Positions 1 to 8,479 of a stretch of DNA of 64,000 nucleotides are shown here, piece by piece. The notes below the pieces were generated by a model. It had not been told where the DNA came from. It was given only the letters and a program-made list of their open reading frames with translations, and ran no database searches. The position numbers and the translations under genes are program-made. Numbering within the stretch: the first letter of the stretch is position 1; each line of letters starts with the position of its first letter. Origin of the DNA: an uncultured Psychroflexus sp. Its GTDB lineage: Bacteria > Bacteroidota > Bacteroidia > Flavobacteriales > Flavobacteriaceae. Location of the stretch: contig CAJXVZ010000006.1 of assembly GCA_913062845.1 (NCBI GenBank), positions 1-64,000 on the forward strand, read 5' to 3'.

Positions 1-947
1 CATCAGAAAGATTTTACTCACCATTAGTCAGGAATATTGCCAAAAAAGAGGGCATTTCATTAAGTGAGCTAGAAAAAATAAAGGGCACAGGAAAAGATGG
101 TAGAGTAACCAAGGATGATATGCTCAATTACGTTGAGAACAAAGATGAATCACAATCGAGCTCAACCGAAAAGTCAAACACCTCTCAGGAAACACAGCAA
201 CAGCATAAACCAATTAGTACACCAGTTAACGTCAATGCCGAAGATGAGGTTATAGAAATGAGTCGTATGGGTAAACTTATATCCAAACATATGATTCATA
301 GCACTCAAACTTCAGCACACGTGCAGTCATTCATTGAAGTTGATGTAACAAACATTTGGAATTGGAGAAATAAGCATAAGAAACCATTCCAGGAAAGAGA
401 AGGGGAAAAATTGACATTTACGCCTATTTTTATGGAAGCTGTAGCAAAATCCATTAAAGATTTTCCTCTGATTAATATATCAGTTGATGGTGATAAGATC
501 ATTAAAAGAAAACACATTAATCTTGGTATGGCAGCAGCTTTGCCTGATGGTAATCTGATTGTTCCTGTTATTCATGATGCTGATCAACTTAACCTTTTAG
601 GCATGGCCAAAAAAGTTAATGATTTGGCTGACCGCGCAAGACAAGGCAAACTCAAGCCAGACGAAACACAAGGCGGAACTTATACAGTTACCAATGTTGG
701 GACATTTGGCAGTATTATGGGTACGCCAATTATCAATCAACCTCAGGTTGGAATATTAGCACTTGGCGCAATCAGAAAAGTACCTGCGGTTATAGAAACA
801 CCTGAAGGAGATTTTATAGGTATCAGATACAAGATGTTCTTGTCTCATAGTTACGATCACAGAGTTGTGAACGGTGCACTTGGCGGGCAATTTGTACAAA
901 GGGTAGCAGAATATCTTGAAAACTTTGATACTGATCGATCTGTTTAA
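1..947 (+). CDS. 2-oxoacid dehydrogenase complex E2 (dihydrolipoamide acyltransferase), 3' part
   Basis: The open frame enters from the left edge (in frame from base 3), so the lipoyl domain(s) and the true start lie outside. The visible 314 residues begin in a peripheral-subunit-binding domain (SPLVRNIAKKEGI...GRVTKDDML, residues about 6-41), pass through a Gln/Ser/Thr-rich linker, and continue as the CoA-dependent acyltransferase domain (about 75-314). The family transfers acyl groups from lipoamide to CoA in the pyruvate, 2-oxoglutarate or branched-chain complexes. The catalytic-site motif reads DHRVVNGALGG (His about 286) where the textbook form is DHRxxDG, so the usual aspartate is an asparagine here. 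The enzyme class is secure; which 2-oxoacid it serves cannot be read from this fragment, though the branched-chain complex is my guess. Confidence 0.93.
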   Translation, partial: SERFYSPLVRNIAKKEGISLSELEKIKGTGKDGRVTKDDMLNYVENKDESQSSSTEKSNTSQETQQQHKPISTPVNVNAEDEVIEMSRMGKLISKHMIHSTQTSAHVQSFIEVDVTNIWNWRNKHKKPFQEREGEKLTFTPIFMEAVAKSIKDFPLINISVDGDKIIKRKHINLGMAAALPDGNLIVPVIHDADQLNLLGMAKKVNDLADRARQGKLKPDETQGGTYTVTNVGTFGSIMGTPIINQPQVGILALGAIRKVPAVIETPEGDFIGIRYKMFLSHSYDHRVVNGALGGQFVQRVAEYLENFDTDRSV

Positions 948-974
948 TTTTTATTTTTCAATTTTTATTTTTCA
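947..974 (+). repeat. Two tandem copies of a 14-bp AT-rich unit
   Basis: The unit ATTTTTATTTTTCA occurs twice head-to-tail (947-960 and 961-974), overlapping the last base of the E2 stop codon. It is probably only low-complexity sequence downstream of the gene; no hairpin is formed. Confidence 0.6.
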
Positions 975-1139
975 AACCCGATAAAACCAATCTGATTTTA
1001 AATCTCACTTCAGAATATATTTAATTCCTAGTTAAGCTTAGTGATTCCTTGGTTATATTGAAGATTAAAGAAAAATTTGAAGGGTTTATTTAATCTATGT
1101 ATCTTTATTTGTAAAAGTTTGAATAAATACATTTAACTC

Positions 1140-2069
1140 ATGAAGTCAGCTAAATTTGTTTTAATTCTGTTAGTAGCCAGTTTTGCTTTTTCCTGTGAAG
1201 AAAGCAATGTATCAAATACATCTACACCTAGGCTTAATATAACATTTGTGATGGATTCAAGTGCAGAAAGATTAGATAATCTTGGCAACCCTGTGACTTT
1301 ACCAGATGGCAATGCTGGTCAACATCCTGATTTTGAAACTCTGGGTTTGCATTTTATTGGCTTGTATCCGGATAAATTTACGCCATACGATGCAGGTTCA
1401 ATAGCTTTTATGTCACCAACTAATTCAGAAGGTGGTAGTGAAGCAATTGATTTTGATAAACAATTATTTTTGACTGAAGCAGATAATATGTACAGTGTGC
1501 CTTTAAGTGAGATCAATTCCGGTACTTACGAATATTTTAGAAGTTCTATAGGATACCAACAATACAAAGTAATTTATAATATAGCTGGCGCTGCTCAGTT
1601 GAATGAAGACTGGCCTGAAGATCTGAGCGATAATGTGAATATCGAAGGTACTGTAGCTTCATTCCTAGGCTTTAATAATTACATTGAAAATTATACTATT
1701 GTAAACCAAACGATTGAAGTTAATTCAAATAAGCTTCAGGGTTATTTTGGTTTGGAGTCAGTCGGTGAGGTAGCCGGAATTCAATTCAACGAAGTTACTG
1801 AGGGAGATGCGCCTCAGACAACTGTGCCCAATCCAATAGATGAGACATCACCCGTGCCTGAGGGTTCTTGTGTAGTTACAGGACGTTTTCCTCAGGCGTT
1901 AGTTATTCCTGAGAATCCTACCGAAGATATCAATATTCAGGTTGTTATTTCTATAAATAACAGTTTTGAGTGGGAAGATGATAATAACAATGGAAGGTAC
2001 GAACCTCTATTGGGAGAAAAAGTTGTAGATATGGGAACAAGAGGTGTTTTTCCAATTGTTGTCAACTAA
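1140..2069 (+). CDS. Unrecognised lipoprotein, 309 aa
   Basis: The protein opens with a lipoprotein signal peptide (MKSAKFVLILLVASFAFSC, lipid-anchored Cys about 19) followed by an acidic, Asn/Thr-rich stretch typical of Bacteroidota surface lipoproteins. The rest is soluble, with no membrane segment and no motif I recognise; near the C terminus there is an acidic Asp/Asn run (WEDDNNNGRYEP) that could bind calcium. It stands alone, with about 190 bp upstream and 170 bp downstream, so it is probably transcribed singly. It is predicted to sit in the inner or outer membrane facing the periplasm or outside. The function is unknown; the call rests on the intact frame and the signal peptide. Confidence 0.85.
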   Translation: MKSAKFVLILLVASFAFSCEESNVSNTSTPRLNITFVMDSSAERLDNLGNPVTLPDGNAGQHPDFETLGLHFIGLYPDKFTPYDAGSIAFMSPTNSEGGSEAIDFDKQLFLTEADNMYSVPLSEINSGTYEYFRSSIGYQQYKVIYNIAGAAQLNEDWPEDLSDNVNIEGTVASFLGFNNYIENYTIVNQTIEVNSNKLQGYFGLESVGEVAGIQFNEVTEGDAPQTTVPNPIDETSPVPEGSCVVTGRFPQALVIPENPTEDINIQVVISINNSFEWEDDNNNGRYEPLLGEKVVDMGTRGVFPIVVN

Positions 2070-2215
2070 TTACTACGAAGGAATTATTTTCATAAGATTT
2101 AATAAGTACAAAGTTATTGTTGTCGATTCTTGAAATGTTATTGTCTTTTATTTTACAGATATATTAATAGGACAGATCTATGATTCTATTTTTATTTAAC
2201 TGACGGGAAATTCCT

Positions 2216-2223
2216 TAAATTTG
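2216..2223 (+). promoter_or_regulatory. -7 promoter box for gpsA
   Basis: TAAATTTG matches the Bacteroidota -7 consensus TAnnTTTG, ending 13 bp before the gpsA ATG. No good TTTG element is visible about 19 bp upstream, so only the -7 half is supported. Confidence 0.5.
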
Positions 2224-2236
2224 AAATTATATTTAC

Positions 2237-3244
2237 ATGTTAAAAGACGATCTTAAAATAGGTATTATAGGCAGTGGAAGCTGGGCAACGGCTTTGGCAA
2301 AAATTCTTTGCGAAAATGTATCAGAAATCAACTGGTACTTTAGAGATATAGAAGCTATAAACTATTTAAAACAACATCAGCACAATAAGGATTATCTTAG
2401 CTCTGTTCAATTTGATTTGGAAAAGCTTCAGCTTGATGATGACATCAACAAGGTTGTGGCTAATTCTGATGTTTTGATAATTGCAATTCCTTCAGCATTT
2501 TTAATGTCAGCCTTAAATAAGGTCGAGGTATCATTTAAAAATAAAATTATTTTTAATGCCGTTAAGGGGATACTTCCTGAAAGCCAAAAATTAGTCGGAG
2601 AGTATTTTCATGATGTTATTGGATTAGATTTAGACCAAATCGGAGTGATTACCGGTCCATGTCACGCCGAAGAAGTAGCTTTGGAGCGCTTATCATATTT
2701 GACTGTGGCTTGTTCGGATCTTTCTACCGCCGAAACGATGGCAAGGCGCCTCAGTTGCGATTACATTAAATGTACAACAAGCGAAGATACTATTGGTACT
2801 GAATACGCTGCAGTACTAAAGAACATATACGCCATCGCAGCTGGTATAGCGCATGGTTTAGGTTATGGGGATAATTTTCAGGCGGTTCTGATGAGCAATG
2901 CTATTCGTGAGATGAAGCGTTTTATAAAAAAGCGTTACAAAATGAAGCGGAATATTAACGATTCCGCATATCTCGGTGATTTATTGGTAACCGGTTACTC
3001 GAATTTTAGCAGAAACAGATATTTTGGAAATATGATTGGTAAAGGCTATACTGTAAAATCTGCAATGATGGAAATGACCATGGTAGCTGAAGGCTATTAC
3101 GCGACAGATAGTGCTTTTTATTTAAGCAACAAGGATGGTGACAAGAAAGCCAAAACGCCTATTATAAATGCAGTTTATCAAGTGCTTTATAAAAATAAAG
3201 ATCCTAAACATGTTTTTGAAAAACTTACACTAAAACTCAATTAA
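2237..3244 (+). CDS. gpsA: Glycerol-3-phosphate dehydrogenase [NAD(P)+]
   Basis: Reduces dihydroxyacetone phosphate to sn-glycerol 3-phosphate, the backbone precursor of phospholipids, in the cytoplasm. The N-terminal Rossmann fold carries the nucleotide loop GSGSWATALAK (about residues 11-21); the second domain has the signature VITGPCHAEE and the catalytic-lysine region AAVLKNIYAIAAGI with GDNFQAVL downstream. At 335 aa it has the normal family length. It precedes the desaturase gene by 135 bp on the same strand, which fits a lipid role but does not prove co-transcription. Confidence 0.96.
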   Translation: MLKDDLKIGIIGSGSWATALAKILCENVSEINWYFRDIEAINYLKQHQHNKDYLSSVQFDLEKLQLDDDINKVVANSDVLIIAIPSAFLMSALNKVEVSFKNKIIFNAVKGILPESQKLVGEYFHDVIGLDLDQIGVITGPCHAEEVALERLSYLTVACSDLSTAETMARRLSCDYIKCTTSEDTIGTEYAAVLKNIYAIAAGIAHGLGYGDNFQAVLMSNAIREMKRFIKKRYKMKRNINDSAYLGDLLVTGYSNFSRNRYFGNMIGKGYTVKSAMMEMTMVAEGYYATDSAFYLSNKDGDKKAKTPIINAVYQVLYKNKDPKHVFEKLTLKLN

Positions 3245-3313
3245 TTAAAATTTTAAAGCCAGCTAAACAGCCGTTAAAAAGCATTTTTTTGGTGGCTAAT
3301 TAAAATTTAATTT

Positions 3314-3321
3314 TATTTTTG
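3314..3321 (+). promoter_or_regulatory. -7 promoter box for the desaturase gene
   Basis: TATTTTTG matches TAnnTTTG; a TTTG at 3288-3291 lies 22 bp upstream, slightly longer than the usual spacing. The box is 58 bp before the ATG at 3380. Confidence 0.45.
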
Positions 3322-3379
3322 TTAACATAAATAATGAAAACTGTGATTATCTAAAAAAAGCAGTTAGAAACTAAATTTT

Positions 3380-4477
3380 ATGAATTATTCCCAGGTTCGT
3401 TTTAACACGAGAGATTCCAGAGAATTTATGAGAACCCTCAACAAACGTGTTAATTCCTATTTTAAAGAAAATAATATAAAAAAAACAGGTAATTGGAAAC
3501 TACATTTAAAGACCATTGTGATGTTTTCAATTTTGTTAGCACCTTATTTTTTAATCCTCACTTTAGACATTCATGAATTGTGGAAGCTGGGCTTTACAGT
3601 TCTTATGGGAGTTGGTATGGCCGGTGTTGGGATGAATGTCATGCATGATGGTAATCATGGTACCTATTCTTCAAAATCATGGGTCAATAAATTTATGGGA
3701 AGCAGTATTTACATTTTAGCCGGTAATGTCTACAACTGGCAGGTTCAGCATAATGTTCTTCACCATACTTATACTAATATTCAAGGGCACGACGAAGATT
3801 TAGAAGCCGGACGTATTCTAAGATTTTCCAAGCACACCAAGTGGAGAAGATTTCACAAGTTCCAGCATTACTATTCTATTTTCCTTTACGGTTTACTCAC
3901 TTTTAACTGGGCGCTGACCACAGATTTCCTGCAAACAAAACGCTACCTAAAACAGAAACTGTCTTATGGAAAAATGCCAAAACCAACAAAACAATGGACA
4001 ATATTAGCTGTAACAAAACTAATTTATTTCAGTATTTGGATTGTTTTACCAATACTTCTTACTGATTTGTCCTGGTGGAAAGTGCTATTAGGTTTTTTTA
4101 TTATGCATTATACAGCAGGATTAATCTTAAGTATAGTTTTTCAGCTGGCACATGTTGTCGGAGAAAATCAGATGTACAAACCCACCGAGGATGGTAAAAT
4201 GGAAAAATCATGGATGGTACATCAATTATTTACAACAAGTAATTTCTCAACCAAGAACAAAATAGTTAATTGGTTTACAGGAGGATTGAACTTTCAGGTA
4301 GAGCATCACATTTTTCCGAATATCAGTCATATTCATTATCCCAAAATTGCTGAAATTGTAAAAAAAACAGCCAAAGAATTCAGCTTACCTTACAATGAAT
4401 ATGAAACGACAAGAAAAGCCATTTTGGAACATTTCAGATATTTAAAGTTAATGGGTCAAAAACCAGAAATTGCTTAA
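3380..4477 (+). CDS. Membrane fatty acid (acyl-CoA/lipid) desaturase
   Basis: An integral membrane di-iron desaturase that introduces a double bond in acyl chains, adjusting membrane fluidity. All three histidine boxes are present: HDGNH (89-93), HNVLHH (124-129) and QVEHH (306-310). The Gln in the third box is the hallmark of the front-end/linoleoyl-CoA (delta-6-like) subgroup, but no N-terminal cytochrome b5 domain is present, so an external electron donor is needed. Hydrophobic segments fall at about 45-60, 70-88, 212-230 and 235-255. The following aminotransferase starts 4 bp after the stop, so the two are probably co-transcribed. The regiospecificity cannot be read from the sequence. Confidence 0.92.
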   Translation: MNYSQVRFNTRDSREFMRTLNKRVNSYFKENNIKKTGNWKLHLKTIVMFSILLAPYFLILTLDIHELWKLGFTVLMGVGMAGVGMNVMHDGNHGTYSSKSWVNKFMGSSIYILAGNVYNWQVQHNVLHHTYTNIQGHDEDLEAGRILRFSKHTKWRRFHKFQHYYSIFLYGLLTFNWALTTDFLQTKRYLKQKLSYGKMPKPTKQWTILAVTKLIYFSIWIVLPILLTDLSWWKVLLGFFIMHYTAGLILSIVFQLAHVVGENQMYKPTEDGKMEKSWMVHQLFTTSNFSTKNKIVNWFTGGLNFQVEHHIFPNISHIHYPKIAEIVKKTAKEFSLPYNEYETTRKAILEHFRYLKLMGQKPEIA

Positions 4478-4481
4478 AGCT

Positions 4482-5672
4482 ATGAGCCAAACTCCGCTAT
4501 CTCAGAAAATTAACAGCTTACAAACCTCTGCAACCTTAGCCATGGCTGCAAAAGCCAGAGAATTAAAAGCCGAAGGTATTGATATTATAGGGCTAAGTCT
4601 TGGGGAACCAGATTTTAATACACCGGATTTTATTAAAAATGCTGCCATTCAGGCCATTAATGAAAATTACAATTCTTATACACCTGTAGATGGTTATGCT
4701 GAACTCAAAGAGGCCATTCAGCTGAAATTTAAAAGGGATAATCACCTGAATTATGATTTGAGCCAGATTTGTGTTTCCACCGGAGCAAAACAGTCTTTAT
4801 ACAATGTGGCATCTGCCATGCTTGACCCTGGAGATGAGGTGATTTTACCTTGCCCGTATTGGGTAAGCTATAGCGATATTGTTGGTTTATGTGATGGCGT
4901 TCCGGTTGAAGTCAAAACAAACATTGAACAGGATTTTAAAATGACTCCAGAGCAACTCAGGGAAGCAATCACTCCAAAAACTAAAATGCTTTGGTACTCC
5001 TCGCCCTGTAATCCAAGTGGTTCTGTTTATACCAAAGAAGAGTTAAGAGCTCTGGCGGATGTCCTTCAGGAATTTCCACATATTATTGTGGTTAGTGATG
5101 AAATTTATGAACATATCAATTTTGGTAGCGGACATTTCTCTATGGCCGAATTTGAGGATATGTACGACAGAACTGTGGTCGTCAACGGCGTTTCAAAAGC
5201 CTTTGCGATGACCGGATGGCGGATTGGGTATATCGGTGCCCCGACCTACATTGCTAAAGCATGCACAAAACTCCAGGGTCAGGTGACAAGTGGGGCGAAC
5301 TGTATTGCACAAAGAGCTGTTATCACAGCCTTGGAAGCTCCTGTTGAAAAAATCAAATTCATGATTGATGAATTTGCAAACAGACGTAAGCTCATCATAG
5401 ATTTATTAAATCAACTTGAAGGCTTCGAGTGTAATGAACCAAAAGGCGCATTTTACATCTTTCCGAATGTTAGTGCCTGGTTTGGAAAAACAGTGAAAGG
5501 CAAGACCATTAAAAATGCCACAGACTTTAGCATGTTGCTTTTAGAAGAAGCACATGTCGCTACTGTAACCGGAGAAGCTTTCGGAAACCCGGATTGTATC
5601 AGAATTTCTTATGCAGCTTCTGAAGCACAGATCAAAGAAGCCATCAAAAGGATAGGAGAAGTTCTTATGTAA
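4482..5672 (+). CDS. Class I/II pyridoxal-phosphate aminotransferase (aspartate aminotransferase type)
   Basis: A PLP enzyme of fold type I, about 396 aa, resembling bacterial type Ib aspartate aminotransferases. Visible family features are the LSLGEPDF substrate-loop region, the Asn-containing SSPCNPSG motif, VSDEIYEH (PLP-binding Asp/Tyr) and the Schiff-base lysine in NGVSKAFAMTGWRIGY. I chose the ATG at 4482 (MSQTPLSQ...) rather than a TTG at 4470, because the latter overlaps the desaturase stop and adds only four residues. Probable reaction: aspartate plus 2-oxoglutarate to oxaloacetate plus glutamate; a broader substrate range is possible. Confidence 0.93.
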   Translation: MSQTPLSQKINSLQTSATLAMAAKARELKAEGIDIIGLSLGEPDFNTPDFIKNAAIQAINENYNSYTPVDGYAELKEAIQLKFKRDNHLNYDLSQICVSTGAKQSLYNVASAMLDPGDEVILPCPYWVSYSDIVGLCDGVPVEVKTNIEQDFKMTPEQLREAITPKTKMLWYSSPCNPSGSVYTKEELRALADVLQEFPHIIVVSDEIYEHINFGSGHFSMAEFEDMYDRTVVVNGVSKAFAMTGWRIGYIGAPTYIAKACTKLQGQVTSGANCIAQRAVITALEAPVEKIKFMIDEFANRRKLIIDLLNQLEGFECNEPKGAFYIFPNVSAWFGKTVKGKTIKNATDFSMLLLEEAHVATVTGEAFGNPDCIRISYAASEAQIKEAIKRIGEVLM

Positions 5673-5727
5673 CCTTATTCAGGTATAACTTTAATACCTC
5701 ATTCACTTCATTTATACCACAGATGTT

Positions 5728-5735
5728 TACCTTTG
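5728..5735 (+). promoter_or_regulatory. -7 promoter box for the DUF4834-yfhO-GT4 unit
   Basis: TACCTTTG matches TAnnTTTG and ends 17 bp before the ATG at 5753. No convincing -33 element. Confidence 0.45.
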
Positions 5736-5752
5736 TAGTATAAATTATTGTT

Positions 5753-5998
5753 ATGTCTGATTTTTTAGAGGTATTACTCTATATCATCATTGGATTCTGG
5801 GTATTAAGATTATTACTAAGATGGGGCTTACCATATCTGCTAAAATATGTTGTAAAATATGCTTCTAAAAAAGCTGAAAATCAATTCAATAAAAAGCAAC
5901 AAAATCCATTTGATGATACAAAACATCAAAACAAGCAGAAATCAAAAAAATCTGATGAAAAGCTAGGAGAATATATCGACTACGAAGAAATTGATTAA
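5753..5998 (+). CDS. Small membrane protein, DUF4834 family
   Basis: An 81-residue protein with one N-terminal hydrophobic segment (residues about 6-30, LLYIIIGFWVLRLLLRWGLP), then a basic, Lys/Gln/Asn-rich tail ending in the acidic stretch GEYIDYEEID. This layout fits DUF4834, a small family found in Flavobacteriia and usually lying before the YfhO gene, as it does here (20 bp gap). It is predicted to be anchored in the inner membrane with its tail in the cytoplasm. The function is unknown; the placement suggests a link to YfhO or the glycosyltransferase. Confidence 0.8.
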   Translation: MSDFLEVLLYIIIGFWVLRLLLRWGLPYLLKYVVKYASKKAENQFNKKQQNPFDDTKHQNKQKSKKSDEKLGEYIDYEEID

Positions 5999-6018
5999 CT
6001 TTCGCCAAAATTTTTCTG

Positions 6019-8478
6019 ATGAATAAAACCTTAAAAAGTTACGGCATCCATGCATTGATTATTCTTGGATTTATTGCTGCAGCTTTGATCTATTTTTATC
6101 CGGTTCTTCAAAATAAAACCATTTACCAAAGTGATATTGTGCAGTACATTGGTATGGCACAAGATCAAAAACAGCATATCGAAAAATTTGATGAAGAACC
6201 ATACTGGTTAGATAACGCTTTTGGTGGTATGCCATCTTATCAGGTAGGAGCCAACTACCCACATCACTACATTAAATCTTTTGATAGATTTCTTCGTTTT
6301 TTACCACGTCCTGCCGATTATCTGTTTTTGTACTTTATTGGTCTTTATATTTTGTTTTTAGTCATGCGGGTTAAACCGCTCATTGCTTTTCTCGGTGCTT
6401 TAGCTTTTGGTTTTTCTACTTATCTCATTATCATTTTAGGGGTTGGTCATAATGCTAAAGCCCATGCCATTGCTTATATGCCATTGGTTATTGCCGGTGT
6501 ATTATGGTGTCTGCAACACAAATATTTGAAAGGTTTCTTACTTTTGACCATTGGAGTTGCACTCGAAATTGCAGCGAATCATTTCCAGATGACTTATTAC
6601 CTGACTATGCTTTGTATCATAATAGGCATAGTCTATTTAATTGATGCGATAAAAAGCAAGTCTGTAGTCCCTTTTTCTAAAGGTGTTGGCGTAGCCTTTG
6701 CAGCTGCTATTTTAGGTTTGACTCTGAATGCTACAAATTTATTGGCTACTCAGGAATATACAAAATATAGCACCAGAGGAGAAAATACGGTAAGCATAAC
6801 TCCAAATGGTGCGCAAAAAACGGAGAGCTCTGCTCTAGAATATGATTATATCACGGAATACAGTTACGGGGTTATTGAAAGTTTAAATTTGTTCATCCCT
6901 CGTTTTATGGGAGGTTCAAACAGCGAAAGTCTTTCAACCGATTCTGAAACTTATAAAGAATTACTTAAAATTGGCGCATCACCGGTACAGGCTAAAGGCT
7001 TTGTTGAGTCTGCACCTTTGTATTGGGGTGATCAGCCCTTTGTAGCCGCACCGGCCTATATTGGAGCAGGGGTGATCATATTGTTTATCCTTGCACTTTA
7101 TCTCATCAAAAGTAAATTTAAAGTCTGGATAGTAGCCGGAAGTCTTTTGGCTTTGTTTTTATCATTTGGTGATTCAAAATTTTTATTTATTGATTTTTCG
7201 ATTCTGACTAAATTTTTCATTGAGTATGTACCTTTATACGACAAATTCAGAGCGGTCTCTTCCATACAGGTTTTAATAGAATTATGTATCCCATTGATGG
7301 CATTTGTTGGTTTGGGTTACTTTTTTAGCGATAAGGTCTCAAGAGATATCAAATGGAAGGCGCTTAAAATGTCTGCCATAATTGGTGGCGGTTTAATACT
7401 ATTGTTGATGCTTCTCAAGGGCAGTTTGTTCAACTTTACCGGTGGTTCAGATGCTTATTTTAGAGAGCAGTTTGGAGAAAACTTTGTTCGTGCGCTCAAA
7501 GAAGACCGAAAATCGGTGTTTATGGAGGATGCATGGCGTTCTTTGCTCATTGTTGGTTTAGTGCTTGGTTTCTTATGGTTATGGCTCAATCAAAAATTGA
7601 AAAAACAATGGGCCATCATAGGTATTGGTTTGATTTGTATTTTAGATTTAGCCATAGTGGACAAACGCTACGTCAATGAAGAAGATTTTGTATCGAAAAC
7701 CCAAATGAAAAAGCCTTTTCAGGCTAATGCAGCCGATAAGGAAATCATGAAAGATAAAGGGCATTTCAGGGTAATGGATCTAACCGCTAATCCGTTTAAT
7801 TCTGCCCGGGCGTCTTACTTCCATAAATCTATTGGCGGTTATCATGCGGCAAAACCGCAACGCATTCAGGATGTATTTGATTTTCATATCGCACAGGGTA
7901 ATCGCGAGGTGTTAAACATGTTTAATGTCAAATATAATATTATTGAAAACCAAGGTCAACTGATGGCTCAGTCTAATCCCGAAGCAAATGGTAATGCTTG
8001 GTTTGTCGGAGATCTTAAAGTTGTAGAAGATGATAACGAAGCTATTTTGGCTTTAAATGAAGTTGATACAGATAATACGGCTATTATAAAAAAGGAATAT
8101 GCAGAAAATTTAAACTCCAAAAACTTTCAGCGAGATTCAACAGCTTACATCAAACTGATAGATTATAAAATGAATGTTTTGACTTACGAAAGTCAGTCCA
8201 ATGAAGACGGTTTTGCGGTCTTTTCAGAAGTGTATTATCCAAAAGGCTGGCAAGCTTATCTCGACGGAAAGGCGGTTGAACATTATCAGGTGGATTATAC
8301 TTTGCGTGGCATGCCTGTACCTTCGGGAAAACACAAGATTGAATTCAAATTTGAACCTCAGGTGATTTCAATCGGCAGTACAATTAGTCTGGCAGGTCAT
8401 GTGTTGTTTATTTTATGTTTAGTTTTCGGGGTTTATAAATTCAGTACTTCAAGAACGAAACCTGTCGGCGATTCTTAA
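6019..8478 (+). CDS. YfhO family membrane protein
   Basis: A large (819 aa) polytopic membrane protein of the YfhO family, related in topology to GT-C glycosyltransferases. Hydrophobic segments recur from about residue 10 to 560 (about a dozen helices), there is a soluble C-terminal region (about 570-785) containing the family-typical FNVKYNIIE and VYYPKGWQAYLDGK sequences, and a last transmembrane helix at about 788-808. In Firmicutes YfhO is implicated in lipoteichoic acid glycosylation; the Bacteroidota role is not settled, but envelope glycan modification is a fair inference. The next gene, a glycosyltransferase, starts one base after its stop, so they are almost certainly one transcript. 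Confidence 0.9.
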   Translation: MNKTLKSYGIHALIILGFIAAALIYFYPVLQNKTIYQSDIVQYIGMAQDQKQHIEKFDEEPYWLDNAFGGMPSYQVGANYPHHYIKSFDRFLRFLPRPADYLFLYFIGLYILFLVMRVKPLIAFLGALAFGFSTYLIIILGVGHNAKAHAIAYMPLVIAGVLWCLQHKYLKGFLLLTIGVALEIAANHFQMTYYLTMLCIIIGIVYLIDAIKSKSVVPFSKGVGVAFAAAILGLTLNATNLLATQEYTKYSTRGENTVSITPNGAQKTESSALEYDYITEYSYGVIESLNLFIPRFMGGSNSESLSTDSETYKELLKIGASPVQAKGFVESAPLYWGDQPFVAAPAYIGAGVIILFILALYLIKSKFKVWIVAGSLLALFLSFGDSKFLFIDFSILTKFFIEYVPLYDKFRAVSSIQVLIELCIPLMAFVGLGYFFSDKVSRDIKWKALKMSAIIGGGLILLLMLLKGSLFNFTGGSDAYFREQFGENFVRALKEDRKSVFMEDAWRSLLIVGLVLGFLWLWLNQKLKKQWAIIGIGLICILDLAIVDKRYVNEEDFVSKTQMKKPFQANAADKEIMKDKGHFRVMDLTANPFNSARASYFHKSIGGYHAAKPQRIQDVFDFHIAQGNREVLNMFNVKYNIIENQGQLMAQSNPEANGNAWFVGDLKVVEDDNEAILALNEVDTDNTAIIKKEYAENLNSKNFQRDSTAYIKLIDYKMNVLTYESQSNEDGFAVFSEVYYPKGWQAYLDGKAVEHYQVDYTLRGMPVPSGKHKIEFKFEPQVISIGSTISLAGHVLFILCLVFGVYKFSTSRTKPVGDS

Positions 8479-8479
8479 T

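Noticed and set aside
3245-3300. Imperfect hairpin after gpsA (AGCCAGC/GGTGGCT)
   Set aside because: The stem has several mismatches and no clear T-run placement; not convincing as a terminator.
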